Position numbers and translations under genes: made by a program. A stretch of 59,798 bases of DNA, from positions 1-59,798 of the forward strand of contig CATKZK010000005.1 in assembly GCA_949841325.1 (NCBI GenBank), in the 5' to 3' direction. Origin of the DNA: an uncultured Bacilli bacterium. Lineage in GTDB: Bacteria; Bacillota_I; Bacilli_A; RF39; UBA660. Numbering within the stretch: position 1 is the stretch's first letter; each line of letters starts with the position of its first letter. This document shows, in pieces, positions 27,401 through 35,018 of the stretch. The notes under the pieces were generated by a model. It was not told the DNA's origin. It saw only the letters and a program-made list of their open reading frames with translations, and did not search any database.

Positions 27401-27624
27401 AAGCATTAGGTTCTAATCCTCGTGATAAGATAAAAGTTGTAGCAGATGGTCAAGATGTAACATCTAGTGCTAATATAACAGCAGAATGTTGCCTTGCTGA
27501 TAATTTAGATAGCTGTGGCCACTGTAGTAATTTAGTAAGTGGTACAAAGTATTCGATTACATTTACTGTAAAATATCAAAAGTTAGAAAGGAATAAAATT
27601 GTAACCCTTTCATCTAGTTGTTAA
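24490..27624 (+). CDS. pbp1A: Class A penicillin-binding protein (bifunctional transglycosylase/transpeptidase)
   Basis: Builds peptidoglycan at the outer membrane face. 1044 residues, TTG start with AAGGAGG eight bases before it. A ~135-residue Lys-rich cytoplasmic region precedes the transmembrane helix (LLIIFMIGLISIISIGICFC). The GT51 glycosyltransferase has EDSRFFQHNGID and GGSTLTMQVSKNA. The transpeptidase has SxxK (GSTAKPI), SxN (QSRNIP) and KTGTS. A fibronectin-III-like region (about 810-945), a Ser/Thr/Asn linker and an unusual C-terminal segment with six cysteines (PQCST, ECCLAD, DSCGHC, final SSSC) follow. Co-transcribed with recU. Confidence 0.97.
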   Translation: MTTKKKTTKKKTNSSPKLPPTKQKKKLNQELILKYGQIFLHFIVTFFVTLRKVSLNCVKKIKKRKRKQYNTVRQRTDYSKEKSNTLKDKEEQTPVLLSYQGIKGIKKIPIFFKNRIKVMKYDMKKFKKKFKYGTLKDKLLIIFMIGLISIISIGICFCGFIILNAPEVNEERLYKNNSTILLDAEGNEFARLGLENREKLTYDELPEVLIDAIVATEDSRFFQHNGIDLARFIKASFGQILGNSNAGGGSTLTMQVSKNAATNRNAHGLAGIIRKFTDIYLSVFVLEKQYTKEQIMEFYVNIPDLGARAFGVEQASQIYFGKSASDLNLAEAAMIAGLFQAPTAFNPYAHPVAAENRRNIVLNLMYRHGYISEQERDAAKAVPVKSLLVGQKSSVNNYQDFIDTLHYDVINKTGDNPNYESMIIHTTLMPKKQDVVDKIMREGVKNFRWKNDKAQAGIAVIDVDTGAIVAVGASRDEAALVTNFATEVPRQPGSTAKPILDYGPAIEYLNWGTGQTIIDEKYSYSSGTSIKNWDNKFKGVMTIKTALAQSRNIPALFAFQQTTNEQKAEFAANLGWSPETNGNGTILESCSIGGFDGVTPVQSAAAFATFARGGTYIEPFTFTKIEYVDTGEVYENKPKKVVAMSEETAYLINVILKYAVTSGQIGTGSISGTDIAAKTGTSTIDASAKKAYGIKANIIGDSWEVAYSPDYAISTWYGYEPRISKDYYLTGTEGGNARKEFTKALVKGIMEKNSRFKKPKGIVSAEIELETDPVQLASAHTPKELRSTEYFKKGAAPTDVSSRFDTLANPSNLKYSSTASSVTLSWDATPTPKAIDQNYLTEYFNNSKIYKPWANNYLNKRISYNNSTFGSFGYRVYLKNAYGTQDLGFTTNTTFTTNVQFDATTTFIVKSSYQKFTANQSTGISVAVAPNSQSNNNVPSTTNPSQSTTAAASNLNIYYLGPQCSTVDDYKALGSNPRDKIKVVADGQDVTSSANITAECCLADNLDSCGHCSNLVSGTKYSITFTVKYQKLERNKIVTLSSSC

Positions 27625-27650
27625 AAGAGGTAAAAAAAGCCTCTTTTTTT
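27623..27650 (+). terminator. Terminator after the PBP gene
   Basis: Stem AAAGAGG/CCTCTTT with an A-rich loop, followed by T on the plus strand; starts at the stop codon. Confidence 0.88.
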
Positions 27651-27736
27651 AGTGAATAATATCGATTTCTTAGGCATAATTTTGCATTTTTTCTAATAAT
27701 ATGGTAATATAGCACCAATTCGAAGGGGGATATATT

Positions 27737-28036
27737 ATGAATTATCAAGATTTCCTAATTGAGGTCAAGACAAAATGGACAAAATGTACAGACGGTTATG
27801 AAAGAGAAATCATTCAATACAACTGTATTCCTGGCGAGGTTATCGATAAACCAATCTTTGCATGTCGCTACTTAAATGCTATCAATCACAAGACAGAAAA
27901 AAAGGATCATATTGATTCTAATGAAATGATTATTCATGCGATTTATACTAAAAATCATGAAGAAATCAAAACACCAACAGAATTGATAAAATGCTTACTT
28001 GACTATACAGAATATCAATGGAAATACGAAGGCTAA
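27737..28036 (+). CDS. Hypothetical protein, 99 residues
   Basis: No family recognised. Begins MNYQDFLIEVKTKW after a strong AAGGGGG ribosome site, with a TAATAT-type box about 20-25 bases upstream of that. Soluble, mixed alpha/beta, three Cys (KCTDG, NCIPG, FACRY) plus a late KCLLDY. Own promoter and own terminator, so it is a monocistronic gene. Its short length and lack of repeats leave no functional clue. Confidence 0.7.
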   Translation: MNYQDFLIEVKTKWTKCTDGYEREIIQYNCIPGEVIDKPIFACRYLNAINHKTEKKDHIDSNEMIIHAIYTKNHEEIKTPTELIKCLLDYTEYQWKYEG

Positions 28037-28051
28037 AGCAGCCTTTTTTTC
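28028..28051 (+). terminator. Terminator after the 99-residue gene
   Basis: Stem AAGGCT/AGCCTT followed by seven T; it overlaps the last codons. Confidence 0.85.
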
Positions 28052-28135
28052 ATTAACTTTCTACTTTTAAGTTGACTCTCATTGCTTCCCTATTGTATAA
28101 TTATTATGGAATAGAATAGATAGGGTTGATTTTAC

Positions 28136-30382
28136 ATGCAAGAAAACGAAAAGATAAATAATGAAATTTTTGTCGATGAAACAGGAAATCCTGTGGAGAC
28201 ACAATATGTGGATGAATTCGGTAATCCAATTGACCCTTCTTTAGTAGATGAATTCGGCAATTATGTTGGAAATACAGAAACACAATATGTAGATGAGTTT
28301 GGGAACCCAATTGACTCTTCTTTAATAGATGAATTTGGTAATTATATTTCAGAACCACAAAATATGGCAGTAGATGAAAATGCTTTAGTAGAATCTTTAA
28401 ATACGGTTTCAGGAAATCTTCCTACAGCATCTGCTGCAGCTCATCAAATGGATGGTAAAGAGATGCTAGAAGGTATGGTTACCTTTGATTATAATAACGT
28501 CCCTATTACCGATATCGTAAACTCTATTATCTTAGATGCTATTAATAAAGGAGCATCAGATATCCATTTTGACCCATTTGATGATGGAATAAAAATAAGA
28601 ATTCGTGTTGATGGACAGTTAAATGACTACTCTATTGTTCCACTTTATGTAAAACGCAATATGATTACACGTATTAAAATTATTTCAGGAATGAATATAA
28701 CAGAGAGTCGTACTCCACAAGATGGTGCTATTAGAACAGAACTTCAAAATAAAACCATTGATTTACGTGTATCTTGTCTCCCTACTAATATGGGTGAAAA
28801 AATTGTAATTCGTATTATGGACTACTCCATGAGTGCTGCTGGTATTGAAGCTCTAGATTTTGAAGAAGGAAACCTTGAAAAAGTAAAAAGGATGTTAGCT
28901 TTACCAAATGGTATCATTCTTGTTACAGGAGCTACTGGTACAGGCAAATCAACAACAGTTTACTCGATGCTTCAAAGATTAAATGTGGAAGGAACGAACT
29001 TAGTTACAGTCGAGGATCCAATTGAAATGAATATTGGAGGAATTAATCAAGTACAAGCTGCATCAGAAATCGGTTTAACTTTTGCAAGTGTTCTTCGTTC
29101 GATATTACGTCAAGACCCTGATGTTATTATGATTGGTGAAATTCGTGATGATGAAACAGCTCGTATTGCTGTTCGTGCCTCTATTACAGGTCATTTAGTA
29201 TTATCAACGATTCATACTAATAATTCACTGAATACAATTGAACGTCTAACTGATATGTCTGTTGAAAGATATCTCCTTGGTTCATCTTTATCGGGAATCA
29301 TTTCACAAAAACTATCGCGACGTTTATGCGAAAAATGTAAAAAATTAAGGCCAACTACGGATTATGAAAAAGAAATTTTTAAAAAAGTATTAAATCAAGA
29401 TATCAAAGAGATCTATGAACCTATTGGATGTCCTGAGTGTTCTAGAGGTTATCGTGGTCGTATTGCCATACACGAAGTTCTCCTTTTGAATCAAACAATC
29501 AAAGATGCCATCACTAAGGGAGCTCCAAAAGATGTATTAAGGAAACTTGTTTATAGTGAAAATGGAACAAAGACAATGTTGCAAGATGGTCTACAGAAAG
29601 TATTAGAAGGAAAAACATCTTTTGAAGAGATCCTAAAATTAATCGACTTAGAAGATGACCTTGGTAGTGGAACACAACTTGGCCTTTCAAGTCAAATTGA
29701 AGAGGCAAATATGAATAATGCGATTCCAACTCAAGCGACGACAGCTCCAGCTCAAGTAACGGGACCCATCAATATCAATATTACACCAGAACTACTAAAG
29801 AGCCTACAAATTCCTCTTGTAATGAATAATGAAAATACTCAAGAGTCTTCTCTCCCCGTAATAAAGGAAGCAGAAGAAATAAAAGAAGAACCCATCGTAG
29901 AGCAAAAAGCAAAGAAAAATAGAAAGAAAAAGAAGAAAACATCCTCTAATCCTCCTGCACCAGTCATAACAGAAGAAGAATCAGCAAAAATCAATACTCC
30001 TTATGAAAATAATTCTTTTGATGCTGTATTTGGGGATTATGACGAAGAAAAGGAGTTAAAAGAAATCGATACTGTTTTACAGGATATTAACAATATGAAG
30101 CAAGAAATTAACAAACACGAGCAAGAAATCAATGTAACAAAAAAATTTGATAAACAGCTTGTCAAAAATATCATTGAAAAGATAAAAGAAGAATCTAGTA
30201 ATAGACAGACTTCTATAAATGTACAAAATGAAGAAAATTCTTCTCCACAGTATGATAAAGATTTGGTCAAGAAAATTGTGGAAGATTTAAACAGAGGACA
30301 ACAACAACTCAATAAAGAAATTTCTACAGATGATAACTCAATTGATCAACTTGTAGAAACAATAAAAGCATTTGAAGATTAA
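28136..30382 (+). CDS. Type IV pilus/type II secretion assembly ATPase (PilB/GspE family)
   Basis: Hexameric motor for pilin polymerisation. 748 residues. Core about 105-495: N2 region (ASDIHFDPFDDGIKIRIRVDG), Walker A GATGTGKST, Asp box (VEDPIEMNIGGINQVQ), Walker B/His box (DPDVIMIGEIRDDETA, GHLVLSTIHTNNS) and a C4 zinc site (CEKCKK, CPECSRGYRGR). Two oddities: residues ~1-80 are tandem copies of VDEFGNPID-SLxDEFGNY instead of the usual MshEN N-terminal domain, and ~250 residues after the core are Lys/Glu/Gln-rich coiled coil with two DKxLVKxIxE repeats. It probably serves the prepilin at 22517. Confidence 0.93.
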   Translation: MQENEKINNEIFVDETGNPVETQYVDEFGNPIDPSLVDEFGNYVGNTETQYVDEFGNPIDSSLIDEFGNYISEPQNMAVDENALVESLNTVSGNLPTASAAAHQMDGKEMLEGMVTFDYNNVPITDIVNSIILDAINKGASDIHFDPFDDGIKIRIRVDGQLNDYSIVPLYVKRNMITRIKIISGMNITESRTPQDGAIRTELQNKTIDLRVSCLPTNMGEKIVIRIMDYSMSAAGIEALDFEEGNLEKVKRMLALPNGIILVTGATGTGKSTTVYSMLQRLNVEGTNLVTVEDPIEMNIGGINQVQAASEIGLTFASVLRSILRQDPDVIMIGEIRDDETARIAVRASITGHLVLSTIHTNNSLNTIERLTDMSVERYLLGSSLSGIISQKLSRRLCEKCKKLRPTTDYEKEIFKKVLNQDIKEIYEPIGCPECSRGYRGRIAIHEVLLLNQTIKDAITKGAPKDVLRKLVYSENGTKTMLQDGLQKVLEGKTSFEEILKLIDLEDDLGSGTQLGLSSQIEEANMNNAIPTQATTAPAQVTGPININITPELLKSLQIPLVMNNENTQESSLPVIKEAEEIKEEPIVEQKAKKNRKKKKKTSSNPPAPVITEEESAKINTPYENNSFDAVFGDYDEEKELKEIDTVLQDINNMKQEINKHEQEINVTKKFDKQLVKNIIEKIKEESSNRQTSINVQNEENSSPQYDKDLVKKIVEDLNRGQQQLNKEISTDDNSIDQLVETIKAFED
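28196..28346 (+). repeat. In-gene tandem repeat coding for VDEFGNPID/DEFGNY units
   Basis: Two adjacent copies of a unit reading TQYVDEFGNPID-S-L-DEFGNY, with a shorter related DETGNPV element before them, encode the acidic N-terminus of the pilus ATPase. The copies differ at several synonymous sites, so the duplication is not very recent. Confidence 0.75.
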
Positions 30383-30399
30383 TCAAATGCTTTTTATTT

Positions 30400-30782
30400 T
30401 TAAGTAACTTGTACCCCTTTTACAACATTTGAATAACTTGATTTGGTTGCAATCATTTTATCGACTAATGTGGACGCATCAGCTGTATAATTCTCCATGA
30501 TTTTAGCATTTGAAGCGATAACTGTATATAGAAACATCATTTCATATACAGTACAATTTGTTCCTCTTATTGTAATTGTAGTTAATAAATTACCGCAATC
30601 TGTAAAGAGACAACTTTATTGTTACTTTACTTACATCAACCCCTGATAAATCTAAAGTTTTCAAATTATTACAGTTGCTTGAGACGTATCAAAACCATGT
30701 ACATCTAAACTTACTAAATTTATGTTTATCATCTCAGCAAACATGAAAGACATATTTCTTACTTTTCTCGTATCATGGCTAC
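30400..30782 (-). pseudogene. Decayed fragment of a BspA/DUF285 surface-protein gene
   Basis: Minus-strand translation in shifting frames gives DTRKVRNMSFMF, then LVSLDVHGFDTSQ, NNLKTLDLSGVDVSKVT and, in one longer frame, TTITIRGTNCT..., YTADASTLVDKMIATK and VVKGVQVT before the stop at 30400-30402. These match the repeats and C-terminus of the BspA-type proteins at 33129 and 58403. At least two frameshifts break it, and no N-terminal export module remains. It lies convergent with the pilus ATPase gene. Confidence 0.8.
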
Positions 30783-31093
30783 TACTGGAATAATCATTTT
30801 CTTTGTCATAGCTTTCACTTTCCTATTATTATCATTTAAAATATTTTTGCCAGTTATTATATATATGTATTCATTTTTACAAAGAAAAAAGAGAATTCAA
30901 AGAAAAGAACTCTATATAAAAGATTGTGCGAAAAATTTAAACATAAAAAAGGACTTTTGACAAGTCCTCTGTCTAAACGATTTTGTGCTTGATTTTAAAA
31001 TAAAAGTAGTAAATTAGTAGTAAACTGGTATCGAAAACTTTTGCATAAATCTATAAATAAAGGCTTTTATAGTTAAATTACAATTTTTTAAGA
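30783..31093. other. Intergenic stretch without a supported gene
   Basis: AT-rich, no frame with a ribosome site or family match. A plus-strand 61-codon frame (30775-30960) with a hydrophobic start lies antisense to the BspA remnant and lacks a ribosome site. The only structure seen is the minus-strand hairpin at 30944-30969. Confidence 0.5.
30944..30969 (-). terminator. Second hairpin terminator downstream of tsf
   Basis: Minus-strand AGGACTT/AAGTCCT stem followed by six T. Probably a backup for the tsf terminator or a leftover of the decayed gene. Confidence 0.65.
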
Positions 31094-31117
31094 AAAAAAG
31101 TGTATTTCTACACTTTT
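31091..31117 (-). terminator. Terminator of the rpsB-tsf operon
   Basis: Minus-strand 8-bp stem AAAGTGTA/TACACTTT with a four-base loop, then T-rich; the stem begins at the tsf stop. Confidence 0.85.
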
Positions 31118-31988
31118 AACCATTGATTTGTTTAGCAACTTCTTCGGCAAAATTCTCGCTTCTTTTTTCCATGCCTTCGCCTACTTCATATCGAATCATT
31201 GATTTAACTGTTCCACCATGATTTTTAACATAAGTTTCAACATCAATGTCGCCATCTTTTACAAAAGCTTGATGAATAAGACAATTCTCTTTATAGTATT
31301 TTTGAATACGTCCACTTACCATCTTTTCAGCAATATCAGCTGGTTTTCCTTCATTTATTGCTTGTTCCTTTAAGATTTCTTTTTCACGCTCAATTACTTC
31401 TGCAGGAACTTCTTCTTTATTCAAGTACTCAGGTCTCATCGCTGCAGCTTGCATAGCAACGTCACGAGCAATATCTTCATCACTTCCGTCAACAACAACT
31501 AATACAGCAATTTTCCCTCCCATATGCAAATAAGCACCGAAATGTTCTGAATCGCTTTTACTTACAAGTTCAGCTCTTCTTAAAGATAACTTTTCGCCAA
31601 TTTTAGCCGTCTTAGAAACAATATATTCACTTACAGTTTGTCCTTCCACTTCTAAAGCATTGATTTCATCCAAATCTTTTGCTTCACTCTTTAAAATTGC
31701 TTTACCAATATTGTCAATCATCTCAACAAATTCTGTATTTTTTGTAACAAAATCAGTTTCACAGTTTACTTCTAAAATAACAGCTTTATCGCCTTCTGTA
31801 AGGATATTTGCAAGTCCTTCAGCTGCAATACGGCTTGCTTTTTTAGCCGCTTTGGCAATTCCTTTTTCTCTTAGCCAGTCTTGTGCAGCACTCATGTCTC
31901 CATTGCATTCTGTTAATGCCTTTTTGCAATCCATCATACCTGCACCTGTAATATTTCTTAATTCATTTACTTCTTTAGCAGTAATCAT
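31116..31988 (-). CDS. tsf: Elongation factor Ts
   Basis: Guanine-nucleotide exchange factor for EF-Tu. 290 residues with the UBA-like N-terminus (ITAKEVNELRNITGAGMMDCKKAL), the conserved CETDFV motif, two dimerisation subdomains and the C-terminal module (VASMIRYEVGEG-type: GTVKSMIRYEVGEGMEK). AAGGAGAG ribosome site. Follows rpsB by 12 bases in the conserved order; a terminator overlaps its stop. Confidence 0.98.
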   Translation of the reverse strand: MITAKEVNELRNITGAGMMDCKKALTECNGDMSAAQDWLREKGIAKAAKKASRIAAEGLANILTEGDKAVILEVNCETDFVTKNTEFVEMIDNIGKAILKSEAKDLDEINALEVEGQTVSEYIVSKTAKIGEKLSLRRAELVSKSDSEHFGAYLHMGGKIAVLVVVDGSDEDIARDVAMQAAAMRPEYLNKEEVPAEVIEREKEILKEQAINEGKPADIAEKMVSGRIQKYYKENCLIHQAFVKDGDIDVETYVKNHGGTVKSMIRYEVGEGMEKRSENFAEEVAKQING

Positions 31989-32000
31989 TCTCTTCTCTCC

Positions 32001-32933
32001 TTAACTAAGTGATGAAATTAATTCATCTTTCTTCATTGTAGAATAACCCTTAACCCCTGCTTCTTTTGCCATTGCTCTTAAATCAGCAACAGTCATACCA
32101 TCTAATCCAGTAGATTCTACTTTTTCTTCGATAACTTCCTCTTCTACTTCTTGAACAGGTAAAGCTTCCTCTTTTTCTTTTTTAACTTCTTTTGTTTCTT
32201 TCTTTACTGCTTTGTCATCTTCTGTAACATAGTCTACAATCTCTAATCCTTTTGCTTCACAAATAGCATTCGTCAAAACACCTAAAACAACTTTTACACT
32301 TCTAACAGCGTCATCATTTCCAGGAATGACATAGTCTACATCATCAGGATCACAGTTTGTATCTACAAGTCCAAATACTGGAATATTTAACTTACGTGCT
32401 TCGCGAATGGCATTAATCTCCTTTTTAGGATCAACGATAATCAATGCATTTGGAAGTTTATCCATCGCACGAATACCACATAACACTTTATTCAACTTAT
32501 CATATTCTTTCTTAAGTCCGATAACTTCTTTTTTAGGTAATACATCAAACATTCCGTTTTCTTCCATCTTCTCGATTTCTTCTAAACGTTTAATTCTCTT
32601 ACGAATTGTTCTAAAGTTTGTTAATGTTCCACCTAACCATCTCTCTGTTACATAGAAAGATTCAGAACGTGTAGCTTCTTCAATTGAAGCTTCAACAGCT
32701 TGTTTCTTCGTTCCTACAAATAAGAAAGAACCTCCATTTTCAGCAATTTCTTTTACTTTAACATATGCATTTTCAATGCATGTTTTTGTCTTCTCAAGAT
32801 CAATAATATAAATATCATCTCTTGATGTATAGATGTATTCCCTCATTTTTGGATTCCATCTTTTTGTTTGATGTCCAAAGTGAACACCAGCTTCAAGTAA
32901 GTATGACATACTTACAACTTTGTTTTCTTCCAT
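32001..32933 (-). CDS. rpsB: 30S ribosomal protein S2 with C-terminal Rho-N/SAP-like extension
   Basis: 310 residues. The first ~230 are ordinary S2: [20 protein letters not shown], the Zn-free core [20 protein letters not shown] and [12 protein letters not shown]. After an acidic Glu/Lys/Val-rich linker (about 232-275) comes an extra ~35-residue module, [20 protein letters not shown] then [13 protein letters not shown], resembling the Rho N-terminal/SAP helix-extended-loop-helix that binds nucleic acid. The ATG at 32933 is chosen because it places [12 protein letters not shown] at the usual position; the TTG ten codons earlier is unlikely. First gene of rpsB-tsf. Confidence 0.94.
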   Translation of the reverse strand: MEENKVVSMSYLLEAGVHFGHQTKRWNPKMREYIYTSRDDIYIIDLEKTKTCIENAYVKVKEIAENGGSFLFVGTKKQAVEASIEEATRSESFYVTERWLGGTLTNFRTIRKRIKRLEEIEKMEENGMFDVLPKKEVIGLKKEYDKLNKVLCGIRAMDKLPNALIIVDPKKEINAIREARKLNIPVFGLVDTNCDPDDVDYVIPGNDDAVRSVKVVLGVLTNAICEAKGLEIVDYVTEDDKAVKKETKEVKKEKEEALPVQEVEEEVIEEKVESTGLDGMTVADLRAMAKEAGVKGYSTMKKDELISSLS

Positions 32934-32960
32934 TTTTCTCACTCTCTTTCGTTTTACTTC

Positions 32961-33016
32961 CAAGTACCTAACTACTCTCCAACCAAAGGGTCACTAGAAG
33001 AGCATACATGTACTTG
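32961..33016 (-). ncRNA. Structured mRNA leader of rpsB (possible S2 autoregulatory element)
   Basis: In the ~100-base 5' leader, CAAGTAC (33010-33016) can pair with GTACTTG (32961-32967). Inside, CTCT (32999-33002) pairs with AGAG (32975-32978) and GACC with GGTT around CTTT. A separate small hairpin TTGGT/ACCAA lies near the 5' end. A closed multi-stem leader before rpsB fits the known habit of S2 repressing its own mRNA; the specific family was not testable here. Confidence 0.5.
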
Positions 33017-33043
33017 TGTTTATTTGGTATGAAAACCAAGTTT

Positions 33044-33072
33044 ACTATATCAAAAAAGAGAAACTTTATCAA
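33044..33072 (-). promoter_or_regulatory. Sigma-A-type promoter of rpsB-tsf
   Basis: Minus strand TTGATA (33067-33072), 17-base spacer, TATAGT (33044-33049); transcription would begin near 33037, about 104 bases before rpsB. Confidence 0.78.
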
Positions 33073-33116
33073 TAGTTTCCCTACTATTTTATGAGTTTTT
33101 ATTTACTTTAGAAGAA

Positions 33117-33139
33117 GAAAAAGAGGAATTATCCTCTTA
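33117..33139 (-). terminator. Terminator of the interrupted BspA gene
   Basis: Minus-strand stem AGAGGA/TCCTCT with the stop codon in its loop, followed by TTTT. Confidence 0.8.
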
Positions 33140-34928
33140 TTTCAGATTCTTCTTTAACAACATCAGTAATGATGACATTTTCATTTGGCATTATAAAGGT
33201 GTTTCCTTCTATCAATACCCCATTTAATTTAAAAGATGTAACAGATCCACTCATTTTAGTACTCAAAGTAATGATTTGCCCTTCATAACCTTTTGCCACG
33301 TTAGCTATAATTTCATCATCTTGAACGGTTACAACAAGATTAGACATATTCTTTCCTTTTACAACATTTGAGCCACTCGATTTAGTCGCAATCATTTGAT
33401 CAACCAAACTAGATGCATCTTCAGTATAATGAACTGTTATTTTAGCCTCTTTATCCATAGCCGCATCAGCAAACATGCCATAATATTCCTCACAATTTAC
33501 CCCCTTTATTGTGATTTCTGTTATTAAATTTGGACAATTATTAAACATCCCACCCATATCCTTTACCTTGCTTGTGTCAAAATGACTGACATCTAACTTT
33601 TTTAAAGCACTGCAATTTGAAAACATCCAAGTCATATCCGTTACCTTGCTTGTGTCAAAATGACTCAGATCCAAAGCAATTAAGCTACTACATCCAGAAA
33701 ACATACCAAACATACTTGTTACATTTTCTGTGTTCCAATTTTTTACATTTAATGACGATAACGCTCGACAATTAAGGAACATTGAATTCATTTTCGTGCA
33801 TTTGTTTGTATCAAAATGACTTAAATCGAGAATCGTTAGATTGCTACATCCAGAAAACAACGCGTTTATACTCGTTACATTACTTGTATTCCAATTATGT
33901 AAATCGAGAGTTGACAATTTTTCACAATAAGCAAACATACTTCCGATATTTGTTACATTTTCTGTATTCCAATTTTTTACATTTAGTGAAGTTAACGCTT
34001 GACAATTAAGGAACATATTCTCCATATTCGAGACATTTCTTGTATCAAATGAACTCAAATCCAAATTTATTAGACTTCTACTAGAACAAAACATATTATT
34101 CATATCGATTACTTGGCTCGTATCTAAAAATTCTAATCCATTAATACTTGTTAAGTTCATAAAAATAGCAAATAAATAAGAAGAATTGGGATTGGCATTT
34201 ACACCTCCATTTTGTCCAATATATAGTTCTAATAGTTCATTATTGTCCTCATCTAATGTATATGCTAAGATACTTCCATTTCCACTATTGGACACATCCC
34301 ATGATTCTACTCCTTCTGGCACATCTTTTGTATTTTTTTAGGTAATGCTTTCTACTTTAGTTCTATCTAATTCATGCCCTAAATAAATTGAATTTGAAGA
34401 ACTTTCTGCTTGCTTTAAATAATCTACTTGTTCTTTATCTATCGTTTCTCCTCCTGCTTCTGTTCTTTCTTTAGCACTTCCTCTTATTTCACAGTTTATC
34501 GATACTTCGGTTTCTTCAAATACACTTTTGATAACGGTTAATGTTAGTTTCCCACTTCTTATTTCTCTTGCTTTTAAATCTTCTAAGACGTTAAACTTAT
34601 TTTCTACTCGTAAGTATTCATTTCCACCTGTACAATTGATAACGATACTGGCATCATATTGTTTTGATGCATTGGTGACATCATATTCTAATGTATACTT
34701 TTCATTTATTTTGGATAATTCTGTTCTAAAACTAATATGTGTCTTATCCTGAATTAAGCCATTATTCTCAACTCCATTTTCTACTGCTTTAGAAAAATAC
34801 ACATCAAAATCATCATTGTTTGTTCCTATTCCTATTGTTCCATTCAAATAAAGGGTAGTACTCACTGCTGCAAATCCAATTGCCATTAAAAGCACTGATA
34901 AAAACACGATTTTCCTTTGTACACGCAT
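33129..34928 (-). pseudogene. BspA/DUF285-repeat surface protein interrupted by one in-frame stop
   Basis: One 600-codon frame except for a TAA at 34338-34340. Before it (ATG at 34928 after GAAGGA) is the shared export module: VFLSVLLMAIGFAAVSTT, DFDVYFSKAVENGVENN and YDVTNASKQYDAS. After it, in the same frame, come ~9 DUF285 units of 22-26 residues (FDTSKVTDMTWMFSNCSALK-type), a conserved YTEDASSLVDQMIATKSSGS segment and a short beta-rich end. The intact relative at 58403 reads KVEKITFIEDKAVPD where this gene reads KVESIT-stop-KNTKDVPE, so alignment continues with no gap. This is a recent nonsense change; the shortened 196-residue product or readthrough remain possible. Confidence 0.85.
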
Positions 34929-34953
34929 TTCGTTATCCTTCTTTCCTATTAAT

Positions 34954-34959
34954 ATTATA
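34954..34959 (-). promoter_or_regulatory. -10 box of the interrupted BspA gene
   Basis: Minus-strand TATAAT 25 bases before the start; a weak TTGTGT 18 bases upstream lies inside the dnaJ terminator hairpin, so promoter and terminator overlap. Confidence 0.5.
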
Positions 34960-34961
34960 AA

Positions 34962-34995
34962 AAGAAAAAGGATTATCACACAAGGTAATAATCCC
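34962..34995 (-). terminator. Terminator of the hrcA-dnaJ operon
   Basis: Minus-strand stem GGATTAT/ATAATCC followed by TTTTTC, downstream of dnaJ. Confidence 0.75.
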
Positions 34996-35018
34996 CTATT
35001 TACAGAAGCGTTTACAGA

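Noticed and set aside
30775..30960. Plus-strand 61-codon frame with a hydrophobic start.
   Set aside because: No ribosome site, partly antisense to the BspA remnant, and no repeat or conserved pattern.
34338..34340. Phase-variable slippage at the A7 run to explain the split BspA gene.
   Set aside because: The reading frame is the same on both sides and the TAA persists whatever the run length.
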